A DNA stretch of 64,000 nucleotides, taken from contig CAUVYH020000027.1 of the NCBI GenBank assembly GCA_963556065.3, positions 372,001-436,000 of the forward strand, given 5' to 3'. This DNA is from JBAXTE01 sp963556065. Lineage in GTDB: Bacteria > Bacteroidota > Bacteroidia > Bacteroidales > WCHB1-69. Below the pieces are notes generated by a model. The model was not told where the DNA came from. It ran no database searches and saw only the letters and a program-made list of their open reading frames with translations. Position numbers and translations under genes: made by a program. Of the stretch, positions 35,989-45,289 are shown piece by piece (within the stretch, counting starts at the first letter, position 1; the number at the start of each line of letters is the position of its first letter).

Positions 35989-36519
35989 ATGAATGTAAAT
36001 ATTTTTCAAAAAAGATTAAGTGTCATCGTGTTATTTGTTGTAATTTTATTTGTATCATTATCATTTAGCAGTGAAATTATAAGAATAAATAAAACTACAA
36101 TCAGCAGATATTTTAGCTGTGAAATTACAAATCTTTCTTCGAAGCTTGAACCTGTTGTAAGATTGAATAGGGAAGGGCTGTTCTTATATTATAATAACTT
36201 TGAAAAGTATGAATCTAAATATTATTTCATTGATTTTTCTAAACTTAATTATGATAATTTTGAAAAATTTTATGATTTTATAATAAGGAATGATCTAATA
36301 AATTATCAACTGAATGGATCTGAAGTGATAGATGACACTCGAATAAAAATATTATTGTTGGACAATGATAAATGTAATGCCATTTATTATGATTATGCAT
36401 GCTATGATGAAAAGTTGGACAGTTTAATAGTATTTATGAATTCATTTATTCCTGGGAAACATCAAAAAGACTTTAAATTTAGGACACATGAAAAAGGTTT
36501 AAAACACAAATGTAGATAG
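35989..36519 (+). CDS. Hypothetical exported or membrane-anchored protein, candidate orphan immunity of cassette 3
   Basis: 176 residues. A basic start and one hydrophobic segment (RLSVIVLFVVILFVSLSFSS) serve as signal anchor or signal peptide. The rest is Tyr/Asn/Asp-rich (YYNNFEKYESKYYFIDFSKL, IKILLLDNDKCNAIYYDYAC). No family recognised. It is strongly AT-rich, like the partner genes of cassettes 1 and 2, and occupies the same position after a (deleted) Rhs core. Confidence 0.6.
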   Translation: MNVNIFQKRLSVIVLFVVILFVSLSFSSEIIRINKTTISRYFSCEITNLSSKLEPVVRLNREGLFLYYNNFEKYESKYYFIDFSKLNYDNFEKFYDFIIRNDLINYQLNGSEVIDDTRIKILLLDNDKCNAIYYDYACYDEKLDSLIVFMNSFIPGKHQKDFKFRTHEKGLKHKCR

Positions 36520-36548
36520 TGGATAGTGGATAGTGTCCCAGGTAGTGG

Positions 36549-36571
36549 TAGTGTGCCATAGTGTGCTTTTT
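36549..36571 (+). repeat. Leader motif remnant closing the Rhs cassette array
   Basis: TAGTGTGCCATAGTGTGCTT plus T's is the sixth copy of the cassette leader motif, preceded by short GATAGTG repeats (36516-36534). No cassette follows; it marks the right edge of the array. Confidence 0.8.
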
Positions 36572-36616
36572 GAGGTGTTACTGCTTTAAAACATTGAAAA
36601 CAGGGAAAAAACCAAT

Positions 36617-36663
36617 AAAAAAGAGAACCTCCAAAATAAACATTTTGGAGGTTCTCTTTTTTT
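36617..36663. terminator. Bidirectional terminator between the Rhs array and rpoC operon
   Basis: A perfect stem of about 21 bp containing AGAGAACCTCCAAAAT / ATTTTGGAGGTTCTCT with loop AAAC; A and T tracts flank it on both sides. It would insulate the core rpoBC operon from the array. Confidence 0.9.
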
Positions 36664-36698
36664 ATATCTGCAACCGTAGGGTTGCAGATTGATCTTGA

Positions 36699-37010
36699 TT
36701 ATGCTTCAGCTTTAGGAATTATGTGCATTGGATAATTTTCGTAATTGTCAGTGTCTTTAATAACACCATGAATCGACTCAAATTTTGAAATGTTTTCCTG
36801 TAAAGCCCTCAATAAGCGCTTTGCGTGATGTGGCGTAAGGATAATGCGTGATTTTACATTCCCTTTCGGAACACCGGGCATTAGTTTCACGAAATCAACA
36901 ATAAACTCAGCATTAGAGTGAGTGATAATAGCCAAATTTGAATAAATGCCTTCGGCAATTTCTTCACTCAACTGAATGTTTATTTCGTTATTTTCGGGTT
37001 CGTTGTTCAT
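36699..37010 (-). CDS. DUF3467 domain-containing protein
   Basis: 103 residues from ATG 37010 (MNNEPENNEINIQLSEEIAE). The pattern YSNLAIITHSNAEFIVDFVKLMPG, then SRIILTPHHAKRLLRALQEN, is DUF3467, a small family that commonly follows rpoC in Bacteroidota. The ATG is 2 bp after the rpoC stop, so it is in the same operon. Function unknown. Confidence 0.9.
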   Translation of the reverse strand: MNNEPENNEINIQLSEEIAEGIYSNLAIITHSNAEFIVDFVKLMPGVPKGNVKSRIILTPHHAKRLLRALQENISKFESIHGVIKDTDNYENYPMHIIPKAEA

Positions 37011-37012
37011 AA

Positions 37013-40000
37013 TCAATTGTGTTTTTTTGATGCGATTAGTCTTTCGTGCTCTTCGATAGACGAAACAATGATATTTTCGTAATCTCTAATTCCGGTTCCG
37101 GCAGGAATTAAATGTCCTACCAGTACGTTTTCTTTCAATCCCTGAAGCTTATCCGATTTACCGGCAATTGCTGCATTCGTAAGTACTTTTGTAGTTTCCT
37201 GGAACGAGGCTGCAGATAAGAAACTATTGGTTTGCAGCGAAGCACGCGTGATTCCTTGCAGCACCTGAATAGCAGTTGCCGGTTTGGCATCACGATATTC
37301 AATAACTTTCTTATCCTTACGTTTCAATATCGAATTTTCGTCACGTAATTTTCTGAGGCTGATAATCTGGCCTGCAACAAAGTTGGTTGAATCTCCGGAG
37401 TCAAGAATAATCTTTTTGTCAAAAATCCAGTCGTTTTCGCGTTGGAATTCGAGTTTGCTTGCCAATTCTCCTTCAAGGAATTTCGTATCACCCGGATCTT
37501 CAATCAAGACTCTGAGCATCATTTGTCTGACGATAACTTCAAAGTGTTTGTCGTTGATTTTCACTCCTTGCAGACGATAAACTTCCTGAACTTCATTTAC
37601 GATATATTCCTGAACTTTCATAGGTCCCTTTATCGCAAGAATTGCAGCCGGAGAAATTGCTCCCTCCGACAGGGAAGTACCTGCTTTTACAAAGTCGTTT
37701 TCTTGTGCTAAAATTTGTTTTGAAGTCGAGATAAGATATTTTTTCTCTTCCCCGGTTTTTGAGGTGATGATAATTTCACGATTTCCTCGTTTGAGTTTTT
37801 TATTGAAAGATACCACACCGTCGATTTCCGAAACAACGGCCGGATCGCTTGGATTACGGGCTTCAAACAGTTCGGTAACCCGAGGCAAACCTCCGGTGAT
37901 GTCGCCGGATTTTCCAAAAGATCTGGGTATTTTTACCAAGATATCTCCTGCATTGATTTTGTTGTTGTTTTCCACAACAATGTGAGCACTTACTGGAATG
38001 TCGTACGATTTAACCGCTTCCCCATCCGAAGTAAGTATTCTAATGGATGGATTTTTGGTCTTTTGACGGCTTTCAATAATTACTTTTTCATGATATCCTG
38101 TTTGTTCGTCGGTTTCAATTCTGTAAGTGATCCCTTCAATAATGTCTTCAAAACTTACTTTACCTGAAACTTCCGATAGAATTACAGCATTAAATGGATC
38201 CCATTCTGCAATCAGATCACCTTTTTTAACGATGTCGCCATGCGAAAAGTAAAGGTTCGATCCATAAGGTATAAACGCCGAAGCTAAAGATGTTTTGGTG
38301 TTGGCATCAATAATTCTCATTTCAGCCGAACGGCCGATAACGACTTGATAGCTTTTTCCTTCTTTATTTTTGAAATTAACCGAACGGAGTTCATCAATCT
38401 CAATAATTCCATCATATTTTGCTTTTATCGAAGAGGAAACCCCAACGTTTCCGGCAACCCCTCCCACGTGGAATGTACGCAAGGTAAGCTGTGTACCCGG
38501 CTCACCAATAGATTGTGCAGCTACAACTCCTACAGCTTCACCTTTTTGAACCATTTTTGCGGTGGCCAAGTTTCGTCCGTAACATTTAGCACAAACACCA
38601 TGTTTGGACTCGCAGGTTAACACCGAGCGGATTTCAACCTCTTCTATTGGTGAATCTTCAATAATCTGGGCTATATCTTCGTTTATTTCTTCTCCTGATT
38701 TTGCAATTAAGGCACCTGTTTGAGGATGGTAAATATCATGCAACGATACACGGCCTAAAATCCGGTCGAATAACGATTCCACGATATCTTCGTTTTTCTT
38801 TAATGCGCTTACGGTAAGTCCGCGGAGTGTACCGCAGTCTTCTTCGTTTACAATTACATCCTGAGAAACGTCAACCAACCTACGGGTTAAATATCCGGCA
38901 TCGGCAGTTTTTAATGCAGTATCAGCAAGACCCTTACGGGCACCGTGAGTTGAAATAAAGTATTCAAGCACCGATAATCCTTCTTTAAAGTTGGATAAAA
39001 TCGGGTTTTCAATAATTTCGCCGCCGGTGGAACCTGCTTTGGATGGTTTTGCCATCAAACCACGCATACCGGAAAGCTGACGAATTTGTTCTTTGGAACC
39101 ACGAGCTCCGGAATCCAACATCATATAAACAGGGTTAAATCCTTGACGATCTTGAGCTAGTTTATCCAATAATATCTTACTTAATTTAGTATTGGTATGT
39201 GTCCAGATGTCGATAATCTGATTGTATCGTTCGGTATTGGTAATGAACCCCATGTTGTAGTTATTCATTACTTCATCCACTTCGGTATTTGCATCCGAAA
39301 CCATTTCTGCTTTTTCTGCAGGAATAAGAACGTCGCCCAAATTAAACGATAGTCCACCTCTGAATGCCATCATGTAGCCCATTTCCTTGATGTCGTCGAG
39401 AAATTTTGCAGTTGCGGCGGTTCCTGTTTTTTTCAGTACGGAGCTGATAATATCACGAAGTGATTTTTTAGTAAGCAGTTCATTGATATAACCGTAAGAT
39501 TTTGGAACCACCTGGTTGAATAACACCCGCCCTACAGTGGTGTCGATAAGCTGAACATTATCAGTGCCATCAACATCTATTCTACATTTAATAAATGCAT
39601 GTAAATCAACTTTTTTCTCGTTGTATGCAATAATTACCTCTTCGGGAGAGTAAAATACTTGTCCTTCTCCAATAATTGGATTTGAGTCGATGTGCTTACG
39701 GCCTTTAGTAATATAATACAGACCCAGAACCATATCCTGAGAAGGAACGGTAATAGGAGCTCCGTTTGCCGGATTTAAAATGTTATGAGAAGCAAGCATT
39801 AAAAGTTGTGCCTCTAATATTGCAGCATTTCCAAGGGGAACATGAACCGCCATTTGGTCACCATCGAAATCGGCATTAAAAGCCGTACAAGCCAATGGGT
39901 GAAGACGAATGGCCTTGCCTTCAACCAGTTTGGGTTGAAAAGCCTGAATACCTAGACGGTGTAGGGTAGGAGCACGGTTAAGAAGAACAGGATGTCCTTT

Positions 40001-41290
40001 TAATACGTTTTCTAAAATATCCCAAACCACAGGATCTTTCCGGTCAACGATCTTTTTTGCTGATTTTACGGTTTTAACAATCCCGCGTTCAAGAAGTTTC
40101 CGAATAATAAAAGGCTTAAACAACTCGGAAGCCATCTCTTTTGGAAGACCGCATTCGTTAAGTTTTAGTTCAGGCCCGACCACGATAACCGAACGGCCCG
40201 AATAATCGACACGTTTACCTAATAGGTTTTGACGGAAACGTCCTTGTTTCCCTTTCAAGCTATCGGATAGTGATTTTAAGGCTCTGTTCGATTCTGTCTT
40301 TACCGAACTCGCTTTTCTTGAATTGTCGAATAATGAATCCACGGCTTCCTGTAGCATACGTTTTTCGTTACGCATTATAACATCGGGAGCTTTGATTTCA
40401 ATTAATCGTTTCAATCGGTTATTACGAATAATAACTCTACGATACAAATCATTCAAATCGGAAGTAGCAAACCTTCCTCCATCCAGAGGAACCAACGGAC
40501 GTAGTTCGGGTGGAATAACCGGGACTACATTTACAATCATCCATTCCGGACGATTTATTCCATGTTTGTTTGCTTCACGGAACGATTCGAATACATTGAG
40601 TCGTTTGAGTAAATCTTGTTTTCTTTGTTGTGAAGTTTCTTTACTTGCTTTATCGCGTAAATCGAATGATTCTTTATCCAAATCAATTCTTGATAGCATC
40701 ATCTGAAGAGCTTCAGCTCCCATTTTTGCTATAAATTTATTTGGATCTTCATCATCGAGCATTTGGTTTTCTTTAGGCAAGCGATCGAGTAAGTCAAAAT
40801 ATTCTTCCTCGCTCAGCAAGTCGGTTCTTTTGATATCGTCCGATGCTAAAATGCCGGGTTGCACAACGACATATTTCTCGTAGTAGATGATTGCGTCAAT
40901 TGCTTTGGAATTTACCCCGATTAAGGCTCCAATTTTATTGGGAAGCGATCGGAAAAACCAAATGTGAGCAACCGGGACTACCAGTTGAATATGTCCTACA
41001 CGTTCTCTACGGACTTTTCTTTCAGTAACTTCAACGCCGCAACGGTCGCAAACGATCCCTTTATATCTGATTCGTTTGTATTTACCGCAGTGACATTCCC
41101 AGTCTTTCACTGGACCAAAAATACGTTCGCAAAATAAACCGTCTCTTTCAGGTTTGTATGTGCGGTAGTTAATGGTTTCTGGTTTTAATACTTCGCCTCT
41201 CGACTGTTCAAGAATAGATTCCGGGGAAGCTAGACTGATAGTGATTGTCGAAAACTCTTTTTTGACGTTTAGGTCTCTTCTGAATGCCAT
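37013..41290 (-). CDS. rpoC: DNA-directed RNA polymerase subunit beta'
   Basis: 1425 residues from ATG 41290 (MAFRRDLNVKKEFSTITISL); the frame is open 18 codons further but the family begins here. First zinc site CHCGKYK and CDRCGVEVTERKV; catalytic NADFDGDQMAVH with the three aspartates that chelate Mg; second zinc site CESKHGVCAKCYGR; trigger loop and SIGEPGTQLTLRTFHVGG. Catalytic largest subunit with rpoB, 78 bp downstream of rpoB. A hairpin sits in that gap. Confidence 0.97.
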   Translation of the reverse strand: MAFRRDLNVKKEFSTITISLASPESILEQSRGEVLKPETINYRTYKPERDGLFCERIFGPVKDWECHCGKYKRIRYKGIVCDRCGVEVTERKVRRERVGHIQLVVPVAHIWFFRSLPNKIGALIGVNSKAIDAIIYYEKYVVVQPGILASDDIKRTDLLSEEEYFDLLDRLPKENQMLDDEDPNKFIAKMGAEALQMMLSRIDLDKESFDLRDKASKETSQQRKQDLLKRLNVFESFREANKHGINRPEWMIVNVVPVIPPELRPLVPLDGGRFATSDLNDLYRRVIIRNNRLKRLIEIKAPDVIMRNEKRMLQEAVDSLFDNSRKASSVKTESNRALKSLSDSLKGKQGRFRQNLLGKRVDYSGRSVIVVGPELKLNECGLPKEMASELFKPFIIRKLLERGIVKTVKSAKKIVDRKDPVVWDILENVLKGHPVLLNRAPTLHRLGIQAFQPKLVEGKAIRLHPLACTAFNADFDGDQMAVHVPLGNAAILEAQLLMLASHNILNPANGAPITVPSQDMVLGLYYITKGRKHIDSNPIIGEGQVFYSPEEVIIAYNEKKVDLHAFIKCRIDVDGTDNVQLIDTTVGRVLFNQVVPKSYGYINELLTKKSLRDIISSVLKKTGTAATAKFLDDIKEMGYMMAFRGGLSFNLGDVLIPAEKAEMVSDANTEVDEVMNNYNMGFITNTERYNQIIDIWTHTNTKLSKILLDKLAQDRQGFNPVYMMLDSGARGSKEQIRQLSGMRGLMAKPSKAGSTGGEIIENPILSNFKEGLSVLEYFISTHGARKGLADTALKTADAGYLTRRLVDVSQDVIVNEEDCGTLRGLTVSALKKNEDIVESLFDRILGRVSLHDIYHPQTGALIAKSGEEINEDIAQIIEDSPIEEVEIRSVLTCESKHGVCAKCYGRNLATAKMVQKGEAVGVVAAQSIGEPGTQLTLRTFHVGGVAGNVGVSSSIKAKYDGIIEIDELRSVNFKNKEGKSYQVVIGRSAEMRIIDANTKTSLASAFIPYGSNLYFSHGDIVKKGDLIAEWDPFNAVILSEVSGKVSFEDIIEGITYRIETDEQTGYHEKVIIESRQKTKNPSIRILTSDGEAVKSYDIPVSAHIVVENNNKINAGDILVKIPRSFGKSGDITGGLPRVTELFEARNPSDPAVVSEIDGVVSFNKKLKRGNREIIITSKTGEEKKYLISTSKQILAQENDFVKAGTSLSEGAISPAAILAIKGPMKVQEYIVNEVQEVYRLQGVKINDKHFEVIVRQMMLRVLIEDPGDTKFLEGELASKLEFQRENDWIFDKKIILDSGDSTNFVAGQIISLRKLRDENSILKRKDKKVIEYRDAKPATAIQVLQGITRASLQTNSFLSAASFQETTKVLTNAAIAGKSDKLQGLKENVLVGHLIPAGTGIRDYENIIVSSIEEHERLIASKKHN

Positions 41291-41328
41291 ATTAAATAAT
41301 ATGATGTATATGTTAATATCAAAAAATC

Positions 41329-41358
41329 CATCACAACTTGCCAAAGCAAGTTGTGATG
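41329..41358 (-). terminator. Hairpin with U tract in the rpoB-rpoC gap
   Basis: A 13-bp perfect stem, CATCACAACTTGC / GCAAGTTGTGATG, with a 4-nt loop (41342-41345). On the minus strand it is followed by GATTTTTTG. It could partly terminate or be an mRNA processing site within the rpoBC operon. Confidence 0.65.
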
Positions 41359-41368
41359 AAAAATAATT

Positions 41369-44300
41369 TTAGTCAAGGGTTACATTTAAGCACAAGCCTT
41401 TTAATTCGTGCAGTAACACATTAAAGGATTCCGGAATTCCTGGAATCGGCATGTTGTCACCTTTTACGATTGCTTCGTATGCTTTTGCGCGCCCTATTAC
41501 ATCGTCTGATTTAACAGTTAAGATTTCTTGCAAAATATTCGATGCTCCGAATGCTTCGAGTGCCCATACTTCCATTTCTCCAAAACGCTGTCCCCCAAAT
41601 TGAGCTTTACCGCCTAATGGTTGCTGTGTAATTAAAGAGTATGGTCCTATCGAACGTGCATGCATTTTATCGTCAACCATGTGGTGCAGTTTAATCATAT
41701 AGATGTACCCTACCGTTACCGGTTGATCGAATTGTTCTCCGGTTTCACCATTGTGCAAATAAACGCGTCCGTTTTCAGGTAAATTGGCTTTGATAAGCAA
41801 TTCGTTTATCTCTTCAATGCTGGCACCGTCGAAAATAGGAGTGGCGAATTTCATGTTTAATTTTTTGCCTGCCCAACCTAAAATGGTTTCATAAATTTGA
41901 CCCAAGTTCATACGTGAAGGCACTCCAAGCGGATTCAACACGATATCAACGGGAGTTCCGTCTTCAAGAAACGGCATATCTTCTTCACGAACGATTTTTG
42001 CAACAATACCTTTGTTCCCATGTCGTCCGGCCATTTTATCACCGACTTTCAACTTACGTTTCTGTGCAATGTAAACTTTAGCCATTTGAACAATGCCGTC
42101 GGGCAATTCATCTCCGACAGTTGCAACAAAACTTTCGCGCATAAAACGCCCTTGAAGTTCTCTTGCTTTTACACTATAATTGTTTAAAATAGTCGCAACC
42201 AACTTGTTGGTGTGTTCATCGGAAGTCCAATCGGTTGGATTTACCATCTGAAATTCAATAGAGGAAATTAGTTTCTGGGTAAATTTCACTCCTTTTGCAA
42301 TGACGACATCATTATAGACATTGGTTATATTGTTCGCTACTTTGCCATCTAATGTTTTAAATAGCTTAGCCAATAACACTTCTTTCAGATTGCCAAGTTC
42401 TTTATTGTAAAAACCTTCAATCTCTTTAACCATGTCTTTGTCTTTAGACTTTGACTTTTTGTCTTTGATATTTCTAGAGAAAAGCTTTTTATCAATAACA
42501 ACGCCTCTCATTGATGGAGGTGCTTTTAACGAAGCATCTTTAACGTCACCTGCTTTGTCGCCGAAAATAGCTCTCAAAAGCTTTTCTTCAGGAGTTGGAT
42601 ATGACTCTCCTTTAGGAGTGATTTTTCCAATTAAGATATCACCTTCGGTTACTTCTGCTCCAATTCGGATCAGTCCGTTTTCATCTAAGTCTTTAGTTGC
42701 TTCGGCACTTACATTGGGAATATCATTTGTTAATTCTTCTATTCCTCGTTTCGTGTCTCTAACTTCCAACGTGAATTCTTCGATATATATTGAAGTGAAA
42801 ATATCTTCTTTTACGATTTTTTCGGAGATTACAATAGCATCTTCAAAATTATAACCTTTCCAAGGCATGAACGCAACCATAAGGTTTCGTCCTAAAGCGA
42901 GTTCTCCGCCTTCGGTACCATATCCTTCACACAACACTTGACCCTTAACGACTTTATCGCCTTTTCTTACGATAGGTCTCAGATTGATACAAGTACTTTG
43001 ATTTGTGCGTTGAAATTTCGTTAGATAATAAGTTTTGTCCGATTGTTCGAATTCTACTAAAGCTTCATCCGGACTTCTATCGTATCTGACGGTTATTTTT
43101 TCTCCATCTACATAAAGTACTTCCCCGTTTCCTTCGGCATTGAATAAAACACGTGAATCCTGAGCAATTCTTGATTCCAGTCCTGTTCCTACAATCGGAG
43201 CTTCCGGATTCAAGATTGGAACTGCTTGGCGCATCATATTTGACCCCATTAATGCACGGTTTGCATCGTCGTGTTCCAAAAATGGAATCAACGAAGCTGC
43301 AATAGATGCAATCTGGTTAGGGGAGATGTCGATTAAATCAACTTTATTGGGAGCAACAATTGGAAAATCGGCTAAATTTCTTGCTTTTACATGCTCTTCA
43401 GTGATTTTTCCATCTTTGTTGTAGATTGTTTTTGCTTGAGCAATAATCTTTCCTTCCTCTTCTTCCGCTGACAAATATATCGGATCGGAGCTGAGAATGA
43501 TTTTGCCATTTTCAACTTTGCGGTATGGTGTTTCAATAAATCCTAAATGGTTAATTTTCGCATAAACGGATAATGATGAAATTAGTCCGATATTTGGGCC
43601 TTCAGGAGTTTCAATGGTGCACAACCGTCCATAATGGGTATAGTGAACGTCACGTACTTCAAAACCGGCACGTTCTCTCGATAAACCACCGGGTCCCAAT
43701 GCGGAAATCCTACGTTTGTGAGTAATTTCCGACAACGGGTTGGTTTGATCCATGAACTGTGAAAGCTGGTTGGTACCAAAGAATGAATTAATTACCGAAG
43801 ACAAGGTTTTAGCGTTAATTAAATCAATCGGTTTGAACACTTCATTATCACGAACATTCATACGCTCTCTGATTGTACGGGCCATACGGGCTAAACCTAC
43901 TCCAAATTGCGCATAAAGTTGTTCACCCACGGTTCTTACTCTACGATTGCTCAAGTGGTCAATATCATCCACTTCGGTTTTCGCATTGATAAGTTCTATT
44001 AAATAGCGAATAATCGATACGATATCTTCTTTGGTTAAGACTTTGATATCCATCGAAATGTTTAAATTCAGTTTTTTATTGATACGATATCTACCGACAT
44101 CTCCAAGGTCGTATCGTTTATCCGAGAAGAATAAGCGATCGAGAACTCCTCTTGCGGTTTCTTCATCTGGTGGTGCTGCATTACGAAGTTGGAAATAGAT
44201 GTATTCAATAGCTTGACGCTCGGTATTAGTGGGATCTTTTTGTAAAGTATTAAAGATGATTGAATAATCAATTACAGTTTCGGTTTCTTTGTGGATAAGA

Positions 44301-45172
44301 ATGCTGTCGATTCCTGCATTGATAATTAAATCTATATGTTCTGCTTCAATAATTCGGTCGCGTTCGATAAGTTCTTCTGTACGTTCAATTGAAACAACTT
44401 CACCGGTTTCTTCATCAACAAAGTCTTCAAGCCAAGTTCTAACTACACGTGAAGCTAACCTGCTTCCGAGAACTTTTTTCAGATTAGCCTTGGTTGCTTT
44501 AATTTCAGTAGCCATGTCGAAAATCTGAAGGATATCCTTGTCTGTTTCGTATCCGATGGCTCTGAGTAGGGTTGTAACGGGTAATTTCTTTTTACGATCG
44601 ATGTAAGCATACATCACATTATTAATGTCGGTGGTGAACTCAATCCACGAGCCTTTGAAAGGAATAATTCGTGCGGAATAAAGTTGAGAACCGTTTGCAT
44701 GATTTGTCGTGCCGAAAAACACGCCGGGGGATCGATGTAATTGAGATACGACAACACGTTCCGCTCCATTTACTACAAATGAACCGCGTGGTGTCATATA
44801 TGGAATCATTCCAAGATAAACATCTTGTACAATTGTTTCAAAATCTTCATGATCATCGTCGGTGCAATAGAGTTTTAATTTCGCTTTTAAAGGCACACTG
44901 TACGTTAAGCCTCTTTCCAAGCACTCATCGATATTGTATCGTGGTGGGTCAACAAAATAGTCTAAAAATTCTAATACAAAACTATTTCTTGCATCAGTAA
45001 TAGGGAAGTTTTCTGCAAAAACTTTATATAACCCTTCATTTTCTCTGTTTTCAGAAGTGGTATCTAACTGAAAAAATTCTTGAAATGACTTTAATTGTAT
45101 TTCAAGAAAATCAGGATATTCCAATTTTTGAATTGATGCGAAATTGTGACGGATATTTTTTGTTATAGCCAA
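41369..45172 (-). CDS. rpoB: DNA-directed RNA polymerase subunit beta
   Basis: 1267 residues if started at TTG 45172 (would read MAITKNIRHNFASI, the family-typical N-terminus). The open frame continues to a TTG at 45226 and contains no ATG in this region, so a non-ATG start is required. Conserved landmarks: rifampicin region FFGTNQLSQFMDQTNPLSEI and KRRISALGPGGL, DVHYTHYGRLCTIETPEGPNIG, DDANRALMGSNMMRQAVP, and the C-terminal KAQFGGQRFGEMEVWALEAF. Catalytic core subunit with rpoC. Confidence 0.95.
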   Translation of the reverse strand: MAITKNIRHNFASIQKLEYPDFLEIQLKSFQEFFQLDTTSENRENEGLYKVFAENFPITDARNSFVLEFLDYFVDPPRYNIDECLERGLTYSVPLKAKLKLYCTDDDHEDFETIVQDVYLGMIPYMTPRGSFVVNGAERVVVSQLHRSPGVFFGTTNHANGSQLYSARIIPFKGSWIEFTTDINNVMYAYIDRKKKLPVTTLLRAIGYETDKDILQIFDMATEIKATKANLKKVLGSRLASRVVRTWLEDFVDEETGEVVSIERTEELIERDRIIEAEHIDLIINAGIDSILIHKETETVIDYSIIFNTLQKDPTNTERQAIEYIYFQLRNAAPPDEETARGVLDRLFFSDKRYDLGDVGRYRINKKLNLNISMDIKVLTKEDIVSIIRYLIELINAKTEVDDIDHLSNRRVRTVGEQLYAQFGVGLARMARTIRERMNVRDNEVFKPIDLINAKTLSSVINSFFGTNQLSQFMDQTNPLSEITHKRRISALGPGGLSRERAGFEVRDVHYTHYGRLCTIETPEGPNIGLISSLSVYAKINHLGFIETPYRKVENGKIILSSDPIYLSAEEEEGKIIAQAKTIYNKDGKITEEHVKARNLADFPIVAPNKVDLIDISPNQIASIAASLIPFLEHDDANRALMGSNMMRQAVPILNPEAPIVGTGLESRIAQDSRVLFNAEGNGEVLYVDGEKITVRYDRSPDEALVEFEQSDKTYYLTKFQRTNQSTCINLRPIVRKGDKVVKGQVLCEGYGTEGGELALGRNLMVAFMPWKGYNFEDAIVISEKIVKEDIFTSIYIEEFTLEVRDTKRGIEELTNDIPNVSAEATKDLDENGLIRIGAEVTEGDILIGKITPKGESYPTPEEKLLRAIFGDKAGDVKDASLKAPPSMRGVVIDKKLFSRNIKDKKSKSKDKDMVKEIEGFYNKELGNLKEVLLAKLFKTLDGKVANNITNVYNDVVIAKGVKFTQKLISSIEFQMVNPTDWTSDEHTNKLVATILNNYSVKARELQGRFMRESFVATVGDELPDGIVQMAKVYIAQKRKLKVGDKMAGRHGNKGIVAKIVREEDMPFLEDGTPVDIVLNPLGVPSRMNLGQIYETILGWAGKKLNMKFATPIFDGASIEEINELLIKANLPENGRVYLHNGETGEQFDQPVTVGYIYMIKLHHMVDDKMHARSIGPYSLITQQPLGGKAQFGGQRFGEMEVWALEAFGASNILQEILTVKSDDVIGRAKAYEAIVKGDNMPIPGIPESFNVLLHELKGLCLNVTLD

Positions 45173-45227
45173 GGTGTTATGTTTTTTGGTTAGTAAGAAA
45201 GCAAATGATGAAAAAAAATAAACCAAT

Positions 45228-45270
45228 AAATACAGACCATCATTCTCAATCGAAAATGAGGTCTGTATTT
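45228..45270 (-). terminator. Attenuator-like hairpin between rplL and rpoB
   Basis: AAATACAGACC / GGTCTGTATTT arms with a second inner pairing (CATTTTC / GAGAATG) in the 117-bp gap between rplL and rpoB. A partial terminator in this position is known in other bacteria for setting the ribosomal-protein to polymerase ratio; here that role is inferred from place and shape. Confidence 0.7.
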
Positions 45271-45289
45271 TATTTTGGAAAAACTATCC

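Noticed and set aside
45173..45226. Longer rpoB N-terminus
   Set aside because: The extra 18 residues (MVYFFSSFAFLLTKKHNT) do not fit the family start and overlap the leader near the hairpin.
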